From: RUG11551 sp045546875
Lineage (GTDB): Bacteria > Planctomycetota > Planctomycetia > Pirellulales > Thermoguttaceae
DNA: 64,000 bases
Direction: 5' to 3'
Assembly (NCBI GenBank): GCA_045546875.1
Contig: JAZQDP010000051.1
Coordinates: 1 to 64,000 of the forward strand
Shown here: piece after piece, positions 39,436 through 49,198 of the stretch
Numbering within the stretch: the stretch's first letter is position 1
Layout: each line of letters opens with the position of its first letter
Notes under the pieces: generated by a model
The model's database searches: none
What the model was told of the DNA's origin: nothing
The model's input: the letters and a program-made list of their open reading frames with translations, nothing else
Made by a program: the position numbers and the translations under genes

Positions 39436-41169
39436 CTACTGCTTTTTTTTAGGTTTTTTCGTCTTTTTAGAGTAGTTTGGCTTCTTTTCGGGGAACTGGT
39501 AATCAAATTCCGGCTCGACGGCGTTAGGGTCGTGGGGCTTGTATTGGAAATTCTCTTCTTTTTGGAACGGTTTGGTTGGTTTAGAAAACAGGGTTCTAAT
39601 GAAAAAGTAAACGATAACCAAAGCCAGGAGAAGTAAAATTCCGTTTGAGACGGCGTTGCTGGGTTCATATTTTGGCAATTCGTATTTGATCGCTTTTGGA
39701 GCCATCAGCAGCGGCGCCAGCTGAAACGCATGTCCTTTTACCTCGTCCGCTCGACGATACATCCACGTGTTAAACATAAAGCACGGAACGCTTAAATCTT
39801 CGCCGTACCCTGCCCCGTCGCCCGGTTCTACTCCCGGAGGCAATTCCAGCGCGATGATTACCAGGGGGTTGTCGGCGGAATCTTGAGTGAACAAATATAT
39901 ATTATAATACATGTCAATTCCAAATCGTGCGCGAACGTCCGGCGATTCAACCGGGATAGCGACGATTCGTTTCGCTCTTCCGGTAAGCCAGAAAAGTTTT
40001 CCTCGTTGTTTAATCGGGTCGTTAAAGAGGTCTTCTATCGGATAGGATTGTCTTTCCACCGTTAAGACGTTGCGCGGATCGCGCATTTTCCACAGTTCGT
40101 CGCGTTCTTTAACGGCAACAGCGCACAGTTCAGAAAACGTTTTGGGGTCTAAAGCGCGTTTTGCCGCGGACAGTTCCTGATAGAAACATTCGCGATTGCG
40201 TTCGTTGAGCGTACAGTCCGCAGGGAACGGAATTTTTCGATCCGGCGGGATCGTTTGAGAGTCCAGGTCGTCAAACAGACCGTAGTCCATTCCCAAATTC
40301 CCTAACGGCGTGTTCGGATGCCAGGCAATTCGCGTTGCGAAAAAGTAGGAATGACGAGGTTTATCGACAGCCTTGTCAATGGTTCCGTATTTGAGAAAGT
40401 ACGCGTCGGCAGAAACCGGGTAGGAAACCGAGACGCCAGTTTTCCACTTTTTAGGGATGACGCTTGTGATAATCAAAACTTTGTGATTTGTATTTAATTT
40501 TACCGCGACAAAATACAGAGAGTCCATTTCAAACCGGGTTTGAATTTCCGGGCTAATAGAAACCGGCTGGATGATTTCGGCAACGCCTTGAAGATGGTAC
40601 AGTTCTCCGCGTTTATCGTTGCGATTAAACGCGCGCAGTTCAAAAGCGATGTCCTTTTTTTCTTCGTCAACGTTTTTCCCGTCCAGCATGTCAGCCGCCG
40701 CTTGAGAATTTTGAGTCCACGGCAAAATGAAGTCTAGCGGGAACCGCTTTGCGGTGTAAATCAATTGCGCTGTAAAATTATTGAAAGCCGGATTCCACGC
40801 CTCGCCGTCAGCAAGCTGTTCCCACTGCGATTCGGAAATCCCCATCAAATTCCACAGTTGCCCGATGGACTCTACCTGTTTTTGAGCTTCCTCGCTGGAA
40901 TCGACGTCGTCAGCCGAGTTGGCAGGCTGCTCTTGCGGCGTAGCGTCAATTTCCGGAAGAACCTCTTTCGCCTCTTCGGGGCTTTCGCTCAGATCTGCCA
41001 CTTCCGGCGCCGGAGTTTGTTCTGTAGCCGGAGTTTGTTCTGTAGCCGGTGTTTGTTCTGTAGCCGGTGTTGGCGTTGCCTCTTGGCAGAACGAATTTAT
41101 ATTGAAACTCAACGCCAGAAAAGTGAACGCTAAAAGGAACCAGGATTGAAATGGGCGGTTGTTATTCAT
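39436..41169 (-). CDS. Secreted or membrane-anchored protein, planctomycete type
   Basis: A 577-residue protein. A signal-like hydrophobic start (FLLAFTFLALSFNINSF), then a Pro/Thr/Glu repeat (TPATEQ three times) and an acidic linker to about residue 100. The middle (130-520) is a pair of similar beta-rich halves (ELYHLQGVAEIIQPV ... FEMDSLYFVAV and KLFWLTGRAKRIVAIPV ... FGIDMYYNIYLF). A membrane helix (NGILLLLALVIVYFFIRTLF) is near the end with a basic tail. Probably anchored in the membrane with an external part. No family name is certain. Confidence 0.7.
   Translation of the reverse strand: MNNNRPFQSWFLLAFTFLALSFNINSFCQEATPTPATEQTPATEQTPATEQTPAPEVADLSESPEEAKEVLPEIDATPQEQPANSADDVDSSEEAQKQVESIGQLWNLMGISESQWEQLADGEAWNPAFNNFTAQLIYTAKRFPLDFILPWTQNSQAAADMLDGKNVDEEKKDIAFELRAFNRNDKRGELYHLQGVAEIIQPVSISPEIQTRFEMDSLYFVAVKLNTNHKVLIITSVIPKKWKTGVSVSYPVSADAYFLKYGTIDKAVDKPRHSYFFATRIAWHPNTPLGNLGMDYGLFDDLDSQTIPPDRKIPFPADCTLNERNRECFYQELSAAKRALDPKTFSELCAVAVKERDELWKMRDPRNVLTVERQSYPIEDLFNDPIKQRGKLFWLTGRAKRIVAIPVESPDVRARFGIDMYYNIYLFTQDSADNPLVIIALELPPGVEPGDGAGYGEDLSVPCFMFNTWMYRRADEVKGHAFQLAPLLMAPKAIKYELPKYEPSNAVSNGILLLLALVIVYFFIRTLFSKPTKPFQKEENFQYKPHDPNAVEPEFDYQFPEKKPNYSKKTKKPKKKQ
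41012..41065 (-). repeat. 18-bp tandem repeat in the coding region
   Basis: Three units of GGAGTTTGTTCTGTAGCC (plus-strand sense; one base varies) encode TPATEQ. Repeat number may vary between strains. Confidence 0.6.
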
Positions 41170-41216
41170 GATAGTGTCGCAGCAATAAGGAAGCTAACGA
41201 TAAAGTATAAATTTGT

Positions 41217-41388
41217 TATACCTTTTCTACTTGAAATTTCCCGAAAAAGAAGCTATTAGCTACTAGCTCCCAGCCGCTAGCTTGGTTATTATTGCTTCTT
41301 GCTATAACGCATGAATCAGGTTTGTCAACCTAATAGCTGGCAGCTGGCAGCTAAAGGCTTAATTTCGGAAAAACTCAAGTCGTTTCAG
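41217..41388 (-). repeat. Interspersed repeat, copy I (reversed)
   Basis: The same element as copy II in the opposite direction, with about 165 bases alignable: TTTCCCG, AGCTATTAGCTACTAGC, GCTAGCTTGGTTATT, GAATCAGGTTT, GGCTTAATTTCGGAAAA. Its promoter-like end GTATAAC reads toward the minus-strand gene starting at 41,169, about 45 bases away. The rest of 41,170-41,696 holds no gene. Confidence 0.6.
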
Positions 41389-41696
41389 TAAAAATATCTT
41401 TTATAAAGTTTATGATCGCATATCTTTTTGAAGATATTGGAAAAATCGTCTCTAAAATATGCGGAATCGTTTTCGTAACTCAAAATAATTAAATAAGTTA
41501 CGTAAAAAAACTCAAAATCTGCCCTGCCTCTCTTTTCGAGAAATCAATTTCCGGTATAATATATACAGAATTGAAATGGACGTTCTATAATTAAAGACGT
41601 TTATTTTAATCCTTTATTAGTATAGCAGATTTTTTGAGAAAAGACGAGATTTTCGTTATTCCAGGATTTATAGAACTAAAACAGTAGACATTTGTT

Positions 41697-42266
41697 ATGG
41701 CCAATAAAGACAAGCACGCTTACGTATTGAGCGTAATGGCAGACGACCACCCCGGGATCGTATCGACCGTTTCGTCCGTTATAGAATCACTTTCCGGCAA
41801 CATTGACAGTTGCTCTCAAACGGTATTAGGCGGTTACTTTACGCTTATTATGCTTGTGAGCATTCCCAAACTGATTGATCCGGCAGAGTTGTCAGAAAAG
41901 ATTCACCAGGCGAATCCTGATTTTCAGGTCAGCGTTCGTCAAATGGTTAAGAAGGAGACTCCTAAATCGGATCCAAATTCAGACAGTTTTGTTATTACGG
42001 CATTCGGTAAAGATATTCCCGGCATCGTTAGTGAGTTTAGCGCCTATTTGGCTGACCGGGAAATCAACATCGACGATCTGTATTGCGACCGACGTGGAGA
42101 GAACGAATTCGTTCTTATCGGGCAGGTTTCCGTTCCAAACCATTGGAATTTAGACACGCTGCAGTCTGAACTGGCGTACATGGGCAAAGAGCTTGGATTT
42201 ACCGTTAAGTTACAGCAACAAAATATTTTTCTGGCAACAAACCAGATTCGTTTACCGAAAAACTGA
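41697..42266 (+). CDS. ACT-domain regulator (GcvR-like)
   Basis: A 189-residue protein with two ACT domains: YVLSVMADDHPGIVSTVSSV (residues 9-28) and FVITAFGKDIPGIVSEFSAY from about 100, separated by a charged linker. GcvR proteins of this form control glycine cleavage genes; the double-ACT layout and length fit. Without a neighbour in glycine metabolism the target is unknown. It lies between two inverted copies of the repeat. No ribosome site is seen before the ATG. Confidence 0.75.
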   Translation: MANKDKHAYVLSVMADDHPGIVSTVSSVIESLSGNIDSCSQTVLGGYFTLIMLVSIPKLIDPAELSEKIHQANPDFQVSVRQMVKKETPKSDPNSDSFVITAFGKDIPGIVSEFSAYLADREINIDDLYCDRRGENEFVLIGQVSVPNHWNLDTLQSELAYMGKELGFTVKLQQQNIFLATNQIRLPKN

Positions 42267-42334
42267 ATTGCCGTCTCGGGAATGCTGCGCTTTGCTTTGA
42301 GGCGTAAGCGCAGTCAAGTTGATGTATATATGGG

Positions 42335-42496
42335 AACGACTTGAGCTTTTCCGATGTTAAGCCTCTAGCTGCTTACTTCTGGTTATTAGCTTGATAAACC
42401 TGATTCGTGCGTTGTCGCAAGAAGCAAAAATAACCAAGCTAGCGGCTAGTAGCTAATAGCTCATTTTCCGGGAAATTTTGAGTAGAAAAATATAAT
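42335..42496 (+). repeat. Interspersed repeat, copy II
   Basis: A 160-bp element, GACTTGAGCTTTTCCGATGT to TTTTGAGTAGAAAAATATAAT. Its final TATAAT ends ten bases before the ATG of the methyltransferase gene, so transcription would begin near the start codon. Confidence 0.6.
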
Positions 42497-42505
42497 TTAA
42501 AATAT

Positions 42506-43528
42506 ATGTCAGAGTCGCCAACTCAAGACGTTTGGACTGTTGGACGTTTATTAAAGTGGACCGCCGATTATTTTGCTCGGTGCGGGATAGACGCTCCACG
42601 TTTAGAAGCCGAGATTCTATTGGCGACTGCAATGGAGTGTGAGCGAATCGATCTGTACACCCGGTATACCGAAATCGCGTCTGACGACGTTCGAGCAAAG
42701 TATCGCGATTTGGTCAAACGTCGCGCGGCGGGCGCTCCTACGGCTCATCTGACCGGAGAAAAGGAATTTTATTCGCTGAATTTCAAGGTTACTCCCGATA
42801 CTCTCATTCCTCGACCAGAAACAGAACATCTGATTATTGAAACGCTTGACCTCATTAAAAAGAATTATCTGTCAGCGGCGAACCAAAATCAAGCTGAAAA
42901 ACAGACTGATGGCGAGCAGCCGCAGGAGCCGGAAGATTCTGTAACAGACGCTCAAACCGGGGAAACGTATATTAAGTTTGTCCCGCGTTCCAATCCGCTG
43001 CAAGACGTCAAGCTAAACATCCTTGACGTTGGTTCCGGTTCCGGGATAATCCCGATAACGCTGGCAACGCGCTTGCCGTCGTGTCGGTTTGTTGCGGTTG
43101 ACATCTCTCAACCGGCGTTAGAAGTCGCAAAAGAAAACGCCCAGACGCACAACGTTGCCGACCGAATTGAATTTCGACATTCAGACCTCTTTTCCGCCAT
43201 CAAGCCGGAAGAATCTTTTGATTTTATTCTCAGTAACCCGCCGTACATCGGGGAGGAGGAACGTCCGACGCTGGACGCATCCGTTCGAGATTACGAACCG
43301 GCAATAGCTCTCTTTAGCGGACCCAAAGGGACGGATCTTATCGAAAGGCTGATTGCTCAGGCGCCGAGCAAGCTCAATGCCGACGGCTGGCTGTTATTTG
43401 AAATCAGCCCGATAATTCACCAGTCTGTTTTAGATATTGTACGCAGTCAGCCTGAATTATCATATATAACAACTATAAATGACTTTGCTGGCTTGGCTCG
43501 GGTTGTTATTTGTCGAAATAATCGATAA
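42506..43528 (+). CDS. prmC: Release-factor glutamine methyltransferase
   Basis: A 340-residue enzyme that methylates the GGQ glutamine of release factors. The N-terminal helical domain has RLLKWTADYFARCGIDAPRL; TLIPRPETE near 99-107 is the substrate loop, DVGSGSG (174-180) binds SAM and NPPY is at 244-247. An insertion of about 45 residues (122-168, Gln/Pro/Glu-rich) makes it longer than the usual 280. Leaderless start is likely. Confidence 0.92.
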   Translation: MSESPTQDVWTVGRLLKWTADYFARCGIDAPRLEAEILLATAMECERIDLYTRYTEIASDDVRAKYRDLVKRRAAGAPTAHLTGEKEFYSLNFKVTPDTLIPRPETEHLIIETLDLIKKNYLSAANQNQAEKQTDGEQPQEPEDSVTDAQTGETYIKFVPRSNPLQDVKLNILDVGSGSGIIPITLATRLPSCRFVAVDISQPALEVAKENAQTHNVADRIEFRHSDLFSAIKPEESFDFILSNPPYIGEEERPTLDASVRDYEPAIALFSGPKGTDLIERLIAQAPSKLNADGWLLFEISPIIHQSVLDIVRSQPELSYITTINDFAGLARVVICRNNR

Positions 43529-43615
43529 AACCGTTATAGTTTTCCAGCCGGAATTCCGATATTAAGATTAGTCGATGGACTCAGTATGGAATTTTGTAAA
43601 GAAACACTATAAAAA

Positions 43616-44455
43616 ATGAGCTCTGAAAGTATATATCCTGACGATTGGAATTCCTGTTCGTTGAATTCCCAATTAAACGCTTGGAAACTGGAAGACGACA
43701 TAAATCGTATTGACGCCAAAGTTGACGATTTCCTGTCTGGTATTTCGTTTACGGATAGCGCTTCGTCTGCCGCCAGCTGGAGATTGGATTCGCGCCACGA
43801 TGCCTCAGAGCCGCTGCGGCGGTTTCAGACGCCCGCGCCCCGACGAACCTCTCCTACGCCCTTGGCGGACTTGTTCTCTCAAACGATTGACATCGCAGAA
43901 GTGAACTCCGAATCGTGGCGCAGTTCCATGGATTCAGAAGGGGAGTCAGACGATTTGCATGACAATCCGATGCAAAATACGACGGAACCGTCTGAAGGCG
44001 AAGTGCATTCCGAAAGTTTAGAAGCGGTTGAATTCAAGCCGCAAGACATGTTTGCCTTTTCAGAGGAAAATAAGCCGTCAGAACAAGGTAAATCTTCAGA
44101 GCAAAATAAAGCGTCAGAACAAAATATAACGGCAAAGACTGTCAGCGAGGCAGAAAAAACAACAAGCGTTCCCCAACTGCAGGCGAACGAATCGCCGCAA
44201 GAGCAGGCGCTGGCTCCCCAGTTGATTGTCGAAACGGAGCCGCGGCAAGCGACGCCGACCCTCAAGCGGCCGTTGCTGACCTTGAGCGTTGGAATTAGCA
44301 TCTGTGGGGTGGGAATGGTTTTCGGCTCGCAGATAATGCACAACACCACTCTTGTTAATCCGGGTAAATCGTTGATAATTGCCGGCGTTGTTGGGCTGAT
44401 GGTTTCCTGTTTAATGTTTGTTGTGGGAAATATTGTCAGACGTAAAACGGCATGA
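43616..44455 (+). CDS. Membrane protein, unknown
   Basis: A 279-residue protein. Most is acidic and low-complexity (SEQGKSSEQNKASEQN). Two membrane helices are at the C-terminus: LTLSVGISICGVGMVFGSQI and SLIIAGVVGLMVSCLMFVVG, then RRKTA. It is likely a type of bitopic/polytopic anchor with a cytoplasmic tail. The start is near-leaderless (ACTATAAAAAATG). It overlaps the next gene by four bases. Confidence 0.6.
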   Translation: MSSESIYPDDWNSCSLNSQLNAWKLEDDINRIDAKVDDFLSGISFTDSASSAASWRLDSRHDASEPLRRFQTPAPRRTSPTPLADLFSQTIDIAEVNSESWRSSMDSEGESDDLHDNPMQNTTEPSEGEVHSESLEAVEFKPQDMFAFSEENKPSEQGKSSEQNKASEQNITAKTVSEAEKTTSVPQLQANESPQEQALAPQLIVETEPRQATPTLKRPLLTLSVGISICGVGMVFGSQIMHNTTLVNPGKSLIIAGVVGLMVSCLMFVVGNIVRRKTA

Positions 44456-46788
44456 AAAAAAACAGATCAGTCGTTTATCTGATAACGTTCGCAATCGCAT
44501 TTGCTGCGATTGCGTATGTTTTTTCCGGTCTTCTGTTTCATGTCGGCGCAATTCCATCGTATCGAGACGCAACGCATTTTTATTATCCTCTTTTTTTATA
44601 TCTAAAAAGCTGCTTTGAGGCGGGAGATATTCCCTATTGGACGCCGCAGTTCAATCTGGGGTTTCCGTTAGCGGCAAACCCGACAACAGCGTTATTTTAC
44701 CCGCCAACGTGGATTTTAGCGACGCCCATTCCAGCGTGGCTTGCGTTTAATGCGTATATAATCGGACACGTAATTCTGGCGTTTGGGACGATGTTCTTTC
44801 TCGTTCGGCGCTGGGGACGCTCTGTAAGCGCGGGAATAGTTGCGGCGTTAAGCTACTCTGTCGGCGGGATTGTTTTGTTTCAATACTCGAATTTGCCGTT
44901 CCTCGTTTCAGCCGCCTGGCTTCCGTTGGGAGCGTATGGGGTTGAACGCGCGCTGAGAACGGGGCGGTTGCGGTACGTCTCTTTGGCAGGAATGGTCTTG
45001 GCGTTATGCGTCCTGGGCGGCGACGTCCAAACCGCGTACCACGTTGGAATACTGGCGGTTGTGCTAGCTGTAATATTGTCATGGGGTAACGCGGCACAAT
45101 TGCGTAAAAGCAGAACTGAATCAAAGGGTAATATCGTTTTTGAATTCATATATTCCGCCCGCAGGAGCGTTTTGACGTTAGCGGGAATCGCCCTTGTCGG
45201 ATTTCTCCTTTCTGCGATACAAGTCCTGCCGACGCTGGAACTGACAGCTCACAGCGATCGGAGCGAACTCGACAATTCAGTTAAAGCGGCGGAAATGCGT
45301 AACGCTTTTAGCGTTCCTCCATGGCGAATTCTGGAATTTGCCGCGCCTGAGATCTACGGTCGCCAGTTCCCGATATATCAGCGCTGGATTGACGCCCTGC
45401 CCGGCTCTGACGTCGCCGTCTGGGTTCCATCGTTGTATATGGGGACAATTCCGTTCTTTTTGGCGTGCCTGAGTTTGACGTTTCGCCGCTCAAACCCTCG
45501 CCGCGTTTGGATGAGCTGGATTATTGTCATCGCTCTGCTTGCCTCGATGGGCAGGTTGTCGATTGGATATCTCATTCAATCTGTCGGGTACTGGTCAGGG
45601 ACGGATTATCAAAACGTTTCTTCCGGCTGGGGAGGCGTGTACTGGATTATGACGCAAACCTTTCCCGGCTATGCGATGTTTCGCTATCCTGCCAAATGGC
45701 TTCCGGTTGCAGCAATGGGAATAAGCGTTTTATCTGCATACGGCTGGGATCGCCTTTGGCAAGACGACCGGTTCAAACACCGGCTCGTTGTCTGCCTGGG
45801 TGCGACGGCGATTGCGTTGGTTGTATGGCGCTTTTTGGAACCGGTTATTTTACCCGCAGTTACGAAAGGGTTGACCAGTTCCCTGTACGGACCGTATGTC
45901 GGCGATTGGGAACTTCAAAACGTGAGCGCGGAAATCTCAACGTTAAACCTGCGATTTGTATCAGCGTTTTTACTTTTTGCCGCCTGTATGACGCTGAAAT
46001 GCCAAAAGTCGCCCTTGAACCCGTTGATCCTTATATTCATATTTGCTCTGGATTTATCGGCATATTCCCAACGGCTAACGACGTCAACAGATTCCGCGAT
46101 ATTTAATTCTGCCGTTGCAGATTTCTCTCAGCCTCCCCGGCGAATTTGCCGGGTGGGCGCCAATTGGCTCCCAAAGCGGTTTGAGCAAACAAGCTCTCAA
46201 AATCGGGAAATGGAACTGGCGCAATGGAATTGCGAGTCGTTGTACGCCTATAACGGTTTATGCCAGCATGCGACAACGATGCGTTACGGTGGGACGTTTT
46301 TTTTGAAGAATTACGCTCAGTTTCTTCGAGACGGTTCGAAACGGGGGATTGTTGCTGAACTGTCGTTTTGCCATCAACTTATGTATTTTGACGGCGAGAA
46401 AATAACAGTAAAAGACAATAATATTCGTCAAAAAAATGGCGATTTTACAGCGGTAGCGGCTGTCGAGTACATCGGTTCAAATCATTTTAGAATTACCGGC
46501 AATTTTGCAGCGCCGCAACGGATTCCGGTTTCTTATTATCCCGGCTGGACGGCGACGATGAAACAGGTTTCCCCGGTCGGGAACGCAGAACCGGTTCCAG
46601 CCAGGGTTTATGAATCGGGCGACGGGCTTTTAGCGGTTGACGTTCCCAAAGAAGGGGATTGGACGGTTGACTTTTACTACTGCCCTCGATGGGTTTACAT
46701 CGGTTCGATTGTCAGTTTGGGGGCGTGGATTGCTGTAATATTTATAATGTTTTTAGGAAAAAAGAAAAAAATCCTGTATTTTTCTTAA
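44452..46788 (+). CDS. YfhO-like polytopic membrane protein
   Basis: A 778-residue protein. RDATHFYYPLFLYLKSCFEA and GDIPYWTPQFNLGFPLAANP near residue 40 are the acidic loop typical of YfhO and related GT-C-like proteins, with about 11 membrane helices to residue 540. The last 200 residues are extracytoplasmic with beta strands, ending in a final helix (IGSIVSLGAWIAVIFIMFLG). In the family, such proteins transfer sugars from lipid carriers. The acceptor is unknown. Confidence 0.75.
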   Translation: MKKNRSVVYLITFAIAFAAIAYVFSGLLFHVGAIPSYRDATHFYYPLFLYLKSCFEAGDIPYWTPQFNLGFPLAANPTTALFYPPTWILATPIPAWLAFNAYIIGHVILAFGTMFFLVRRWGRSVSAGIVAALSYSVGGIVLFQYSNLPFLVSAAWLPLGAYGVERALRTGRLRYVSLAGMVLALCVLGGDVQTAYHVGILAVVLAVILSWGNAAQLRKSRTESKGNIVFEFIYSARRSVLTLAGIALVGFLLSAIQVLPTLELTAHSDRSELDNSVKAAEMRNAFSVPPWRILEFAAPEIYGRQFPIYQRWIDALPGSDVAVWVPSLYMGTIPFFLACLSLTFRRSNPRRVWMSWIIVIALLASMGRLSIGYLIQSVGYWSGTDYQNVSSGWGGVYWIMTQTFPGYAMFRYPAKWLPVAAMGISVLSAYGWDRLWQDDRFKHRLVVCLGATAIALVVWRFLEPVILPAVTKGLTSSLYGPYVGDWELQNVSAEISTLNLRFVSAFLLFAACMTLKCQKSPLNPLILIFIFALDLSAYSQRLTTSTDSAIFNSAVADFSQPPRRICRVGANWLPKRFEQTSSQNREMELAQWNCESLYAYNGLCQHATTMRYGGTFFLKNYAQFLRDGSKRGIVAELSFCHQLMYFDGEKITVKDNNIRQKNGDFTAVAAVEYIGSNHFRITGNFAAPQRIPVSYYPGWTATMKQVSPVGNAEPVPARVYESGDGLLAVDVPKEGDWTVDFYYCPRWVYIGSIVSLGAWIAVIFIMFLGKKKKILYFS

Positions 46789-46923
46789 AATGGGAACCCC
46801 TCCCCCTTTAAATGAACTCTAAAATAGTGAATAATAGAATATGAGATAATACATATAACATTAGGGCAATCGCAGATCTCTGCTCAAGTATAGGCAGTTT
46901 GAACATTCAGGGAGATATATATT

Positions 46924-48036
46924 ATGAATTCTGGCAAATCGCGCCTGGCGCCTGGCATCACAAGAGGTTTTACTCTGGTCGAATTGCTGGTCGTAATAAC
47001 GATTATTGGCATTTTGATGTCGCTGATGCTTCCCGCGGTCAATGCAGCCCGCGAGTCGGCTCGTCGTCTCCAGTGCGGCAATAATATTAAACAGTTGGCA
47101 ATGGCGTGTTGTACGTACGACAGCACATACGGCGTCTATCCGCCAGGGGTTGAGGTGTTGCCAAATATTGACGTCAGCAACGGTCTAACGACGAAGTCAA
47201 TTCGAGAGAACTGGATTATGCTCATTCTTCCCCATTTGGATCAGACCGGGTTATACAACGATATCGAAACGCTCTTTAACGACAAGGATAAAAAGAACGC
47301 CAATAAAGACATTGCAGACACGTCTTTAACGACAACTCTGCCCACCGGTCGAAAGATTTCGATTATGGACTGCACCGCTACGGTTTTGCCAGCTTTGCTG
47401 TGTCCGACAGATTCCGGTTCCCGTAACAAGTTTGTATCGGCAAGCCGAGAATACGCTCGCGGCAACTACGCCATCAATATGGGCGCCAGATTTGCAAGAG
47501 TTTATCCGTTTAACAACGAAGGCGCCAAGCAATGGGGCTATACGCATAATAAAGGCGTTTCCGGCATACATCGAAGCATCGGTCAGGCGGACGTTCGCGA
47601 TGGCGCGTCCAATACAATTTTGCTTAGCGAACTGCGCGCGGGGTTAGCTTCAGGCGATTCCCGAGGCGTTTGGTCGTTAGGTTTTCCCGGCGCCAGCATT
47701 ACCGCATGCAACGCCTGGTGGGGAGACTGCCCCGGTCCCAACTGTCTGATTGAAGCGTCTGACGACATTTGGGGGTGCAGCAACAATCCGCGATTAAAAA
47801 TGCCATGTTATACAGGCTCGACTGGCGGAGACCAGGCGACAACGCGTTCCTCTCACCCAGGAGGCGTTCAAACCGCGTTTTGCGATGGGTCTGTACACTG
47901 GATTTCCGATTCCGTTCAGTGCGCCGGCAATCAGGATGAAGGCAACATTAAAAACAATCGTTTAAATTATATGACCGTTTGGGATAAACTCATTCTTTCA
48001 AACGATCAGCTTACGATTAAAGGAGATATGTACTAA
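46924..48036 (+). CDS. DUF1559 prepilin-like protein 1
   Basis: A 370-residue protein. RGFTLVELLVVITIIGILMS (type II/IV prepilin leader, cleavage after G15) is followed by LMLPAVNAARESARRLQCGN and NIKQLAMACCTYDSTYG, the DUF1559 start. The C-terminal motif SSHPGGVQTAFCDGSVHWIS is the H-x9-DG block of the family. It forms pseudopilin-type fibres or surface proteins; planctomycetes encode dozens. GGGAG precedes the ATG. Confidence 0.9.
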   Translation: MNSGKSRLAPGITRGFTLVELLVVITIIGILMSLMLPAVNAARESARRLQCGNNIKQLAMACCTYDSTYGVYPPGVEVLPNIDVSNGLTTKSIRENWIMLILPHLDQTGLYNDIETLFNDKDKKNANKDIADTSLTTTLPTGRKISIMDCTATVLPALLCPTDSGSRNKFVSASREYARGNYAINMGARFARVYPFNNEGAKQWGYTHNKGVSGIHRSIGQADVRDGASNTILLSELRAGLASGDSRGVWSLGFPGASITACNAWWGDCPGPNCLIEASDDIWGCSNNPRLKMPCYTGSTGGDQATTRSSHPGGVQTAFCDGSVHWISDSVQCAGNQDEGNIKNNRLNYMTVWDKLILSNDQLTIKGDMY

Positions 48037-48080
48037 TCGGAATTCTTGAAGCGCTTATATTACATACAGAGAGAAGAAAC

Positions 48081-49169
48081 ATGAACCGTTACAAAACGAA
48101 TAACGAAATGAATGTTAATTCAGCCCGCGCGTCGGCTTTTAACAGAGCGTTTACTTTGGTGGAATTGTTGGTAGTTATTGCCATTATGGGCACGTTAATC
48201 GGTTTGCTTTTGCCAGCCGTCAACGCGGCTCGCGAAGCGGCTCGAAAGACGTCCTGCGCCAACAATATCAAGCAGATGGCGTTGGCGTGCCTGTCGTACG
48301 AAGAAACTTATCATCTGCTTCCGCCGGCGGCTGATTTCGCAAACAAAAAATACGACGTTCTTACAGAATCCAACCTGCGTGCAAACTGGATTATTCTCAT
48401 TTTGCCCTACATTGGTCAGCAGCCTCTGTTTAACGAAATCAACGGTATGCTGCGTCAAAGCGGCATCAATGTCGAATCGGACGCGCAGTCAAAATCCGAC
48501 ACGACAATAACCATGAAAAGCTGCCGAGAAACGGAAATACCGTCGTTCCTCTGCCCTACTGATACAAATAACCGCATTAAGTATGAATCTGCCAAGACCA
48601 GTTTTACCGGCGCGCGTTGCAATTACGGCGCGAATATGGGGCTTTTAGGAGCGCAAGAGTTGTACGCAAAATGGTCTGACAATTTGGTTCATGGCGTTAT
48701 GGGACCTGGTAAAACGATGCGAAGCGGTGAAATTGTCGACGGAGCCAGCAACACGATTTTGTTGGCAGAACTGCGCTCTGGCGTTATCGCGATTGACTGC
48801 CGAGGAACATGGTCTTTGGGCGGAGCTGGTCCAAGCGCTATTGCATGCTGCGGATATTCCGGAGACGCTAAAGGTCCAAACGCTAAAAACCAGTCCTCTG
48901 ACGACCTCTATGGCGGGGCAAAGGTTTTGGAACAGATTGATTTCGACCAGCTCGTTATCATCGGAATGGCTTGCTACGACTCGGCCAACAACAGCCAGGC
49001 AACGTCGCGATCCTCTCACGCTGGCGGCGTTCAAACTGCGTTCTGCGACGGCTCGGTACATTGGATTTCTGACGGCATTTCCGTCGGAACAAGCAATACA
49101 AATTTAGGCGTTTGGGATAAACTGCTGCTCCCGTGCGACGGATTCTCGCTTTCCAATGCTGATTTCTAA
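48081..49169 (+). CDS. DUF1559 prepilin-like protein 2
   Basis: A 362-residue protein with AFTLVELLVVIAIMGTLIGL then LLPAVNAAREAARKTSCANN, and the same C-terminal H-x9-DG block (RSSHAGGVQTAFCDGSVHWI). It lies 44 bases after the first copy. The leader has a long 23-residue arm with basic residues. Confidence 0.9.
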   Translation: MNRYKTNNEMNVNSARASAFNRAFTLVELLVVIAIMGTLIGLLLPAVNAAREAARKTSCANNIKQMALACLSYEETYHLLPPAADFANKKYDVLTESNLRANWIILILPYIGQQPLFNEINGMLRQSGINVESDAQSKSDTTITMKSCRETEIPSFLCPTDTNNRIKYESAKTSFTGARCNYGANMGLLGAQELYAKWSDNLVHGVMGPGKTMRSGEIVDGASNTILLAELRSGVIAIDCRGTWSLGGAGPSAIACCGYSGDAKGPNAKNQSSDDLYGGAKVLEQIDFDQLVIIGMACYDSANNSQATSRSSHAGGVQTAFCDGSVHWISDGISVGTSNTNLGVWDKLLLPCDGFSLSNADF

Positions 49170-49198
49170 CGATGGGTAATATTCGTAAGGTGAAAGAT

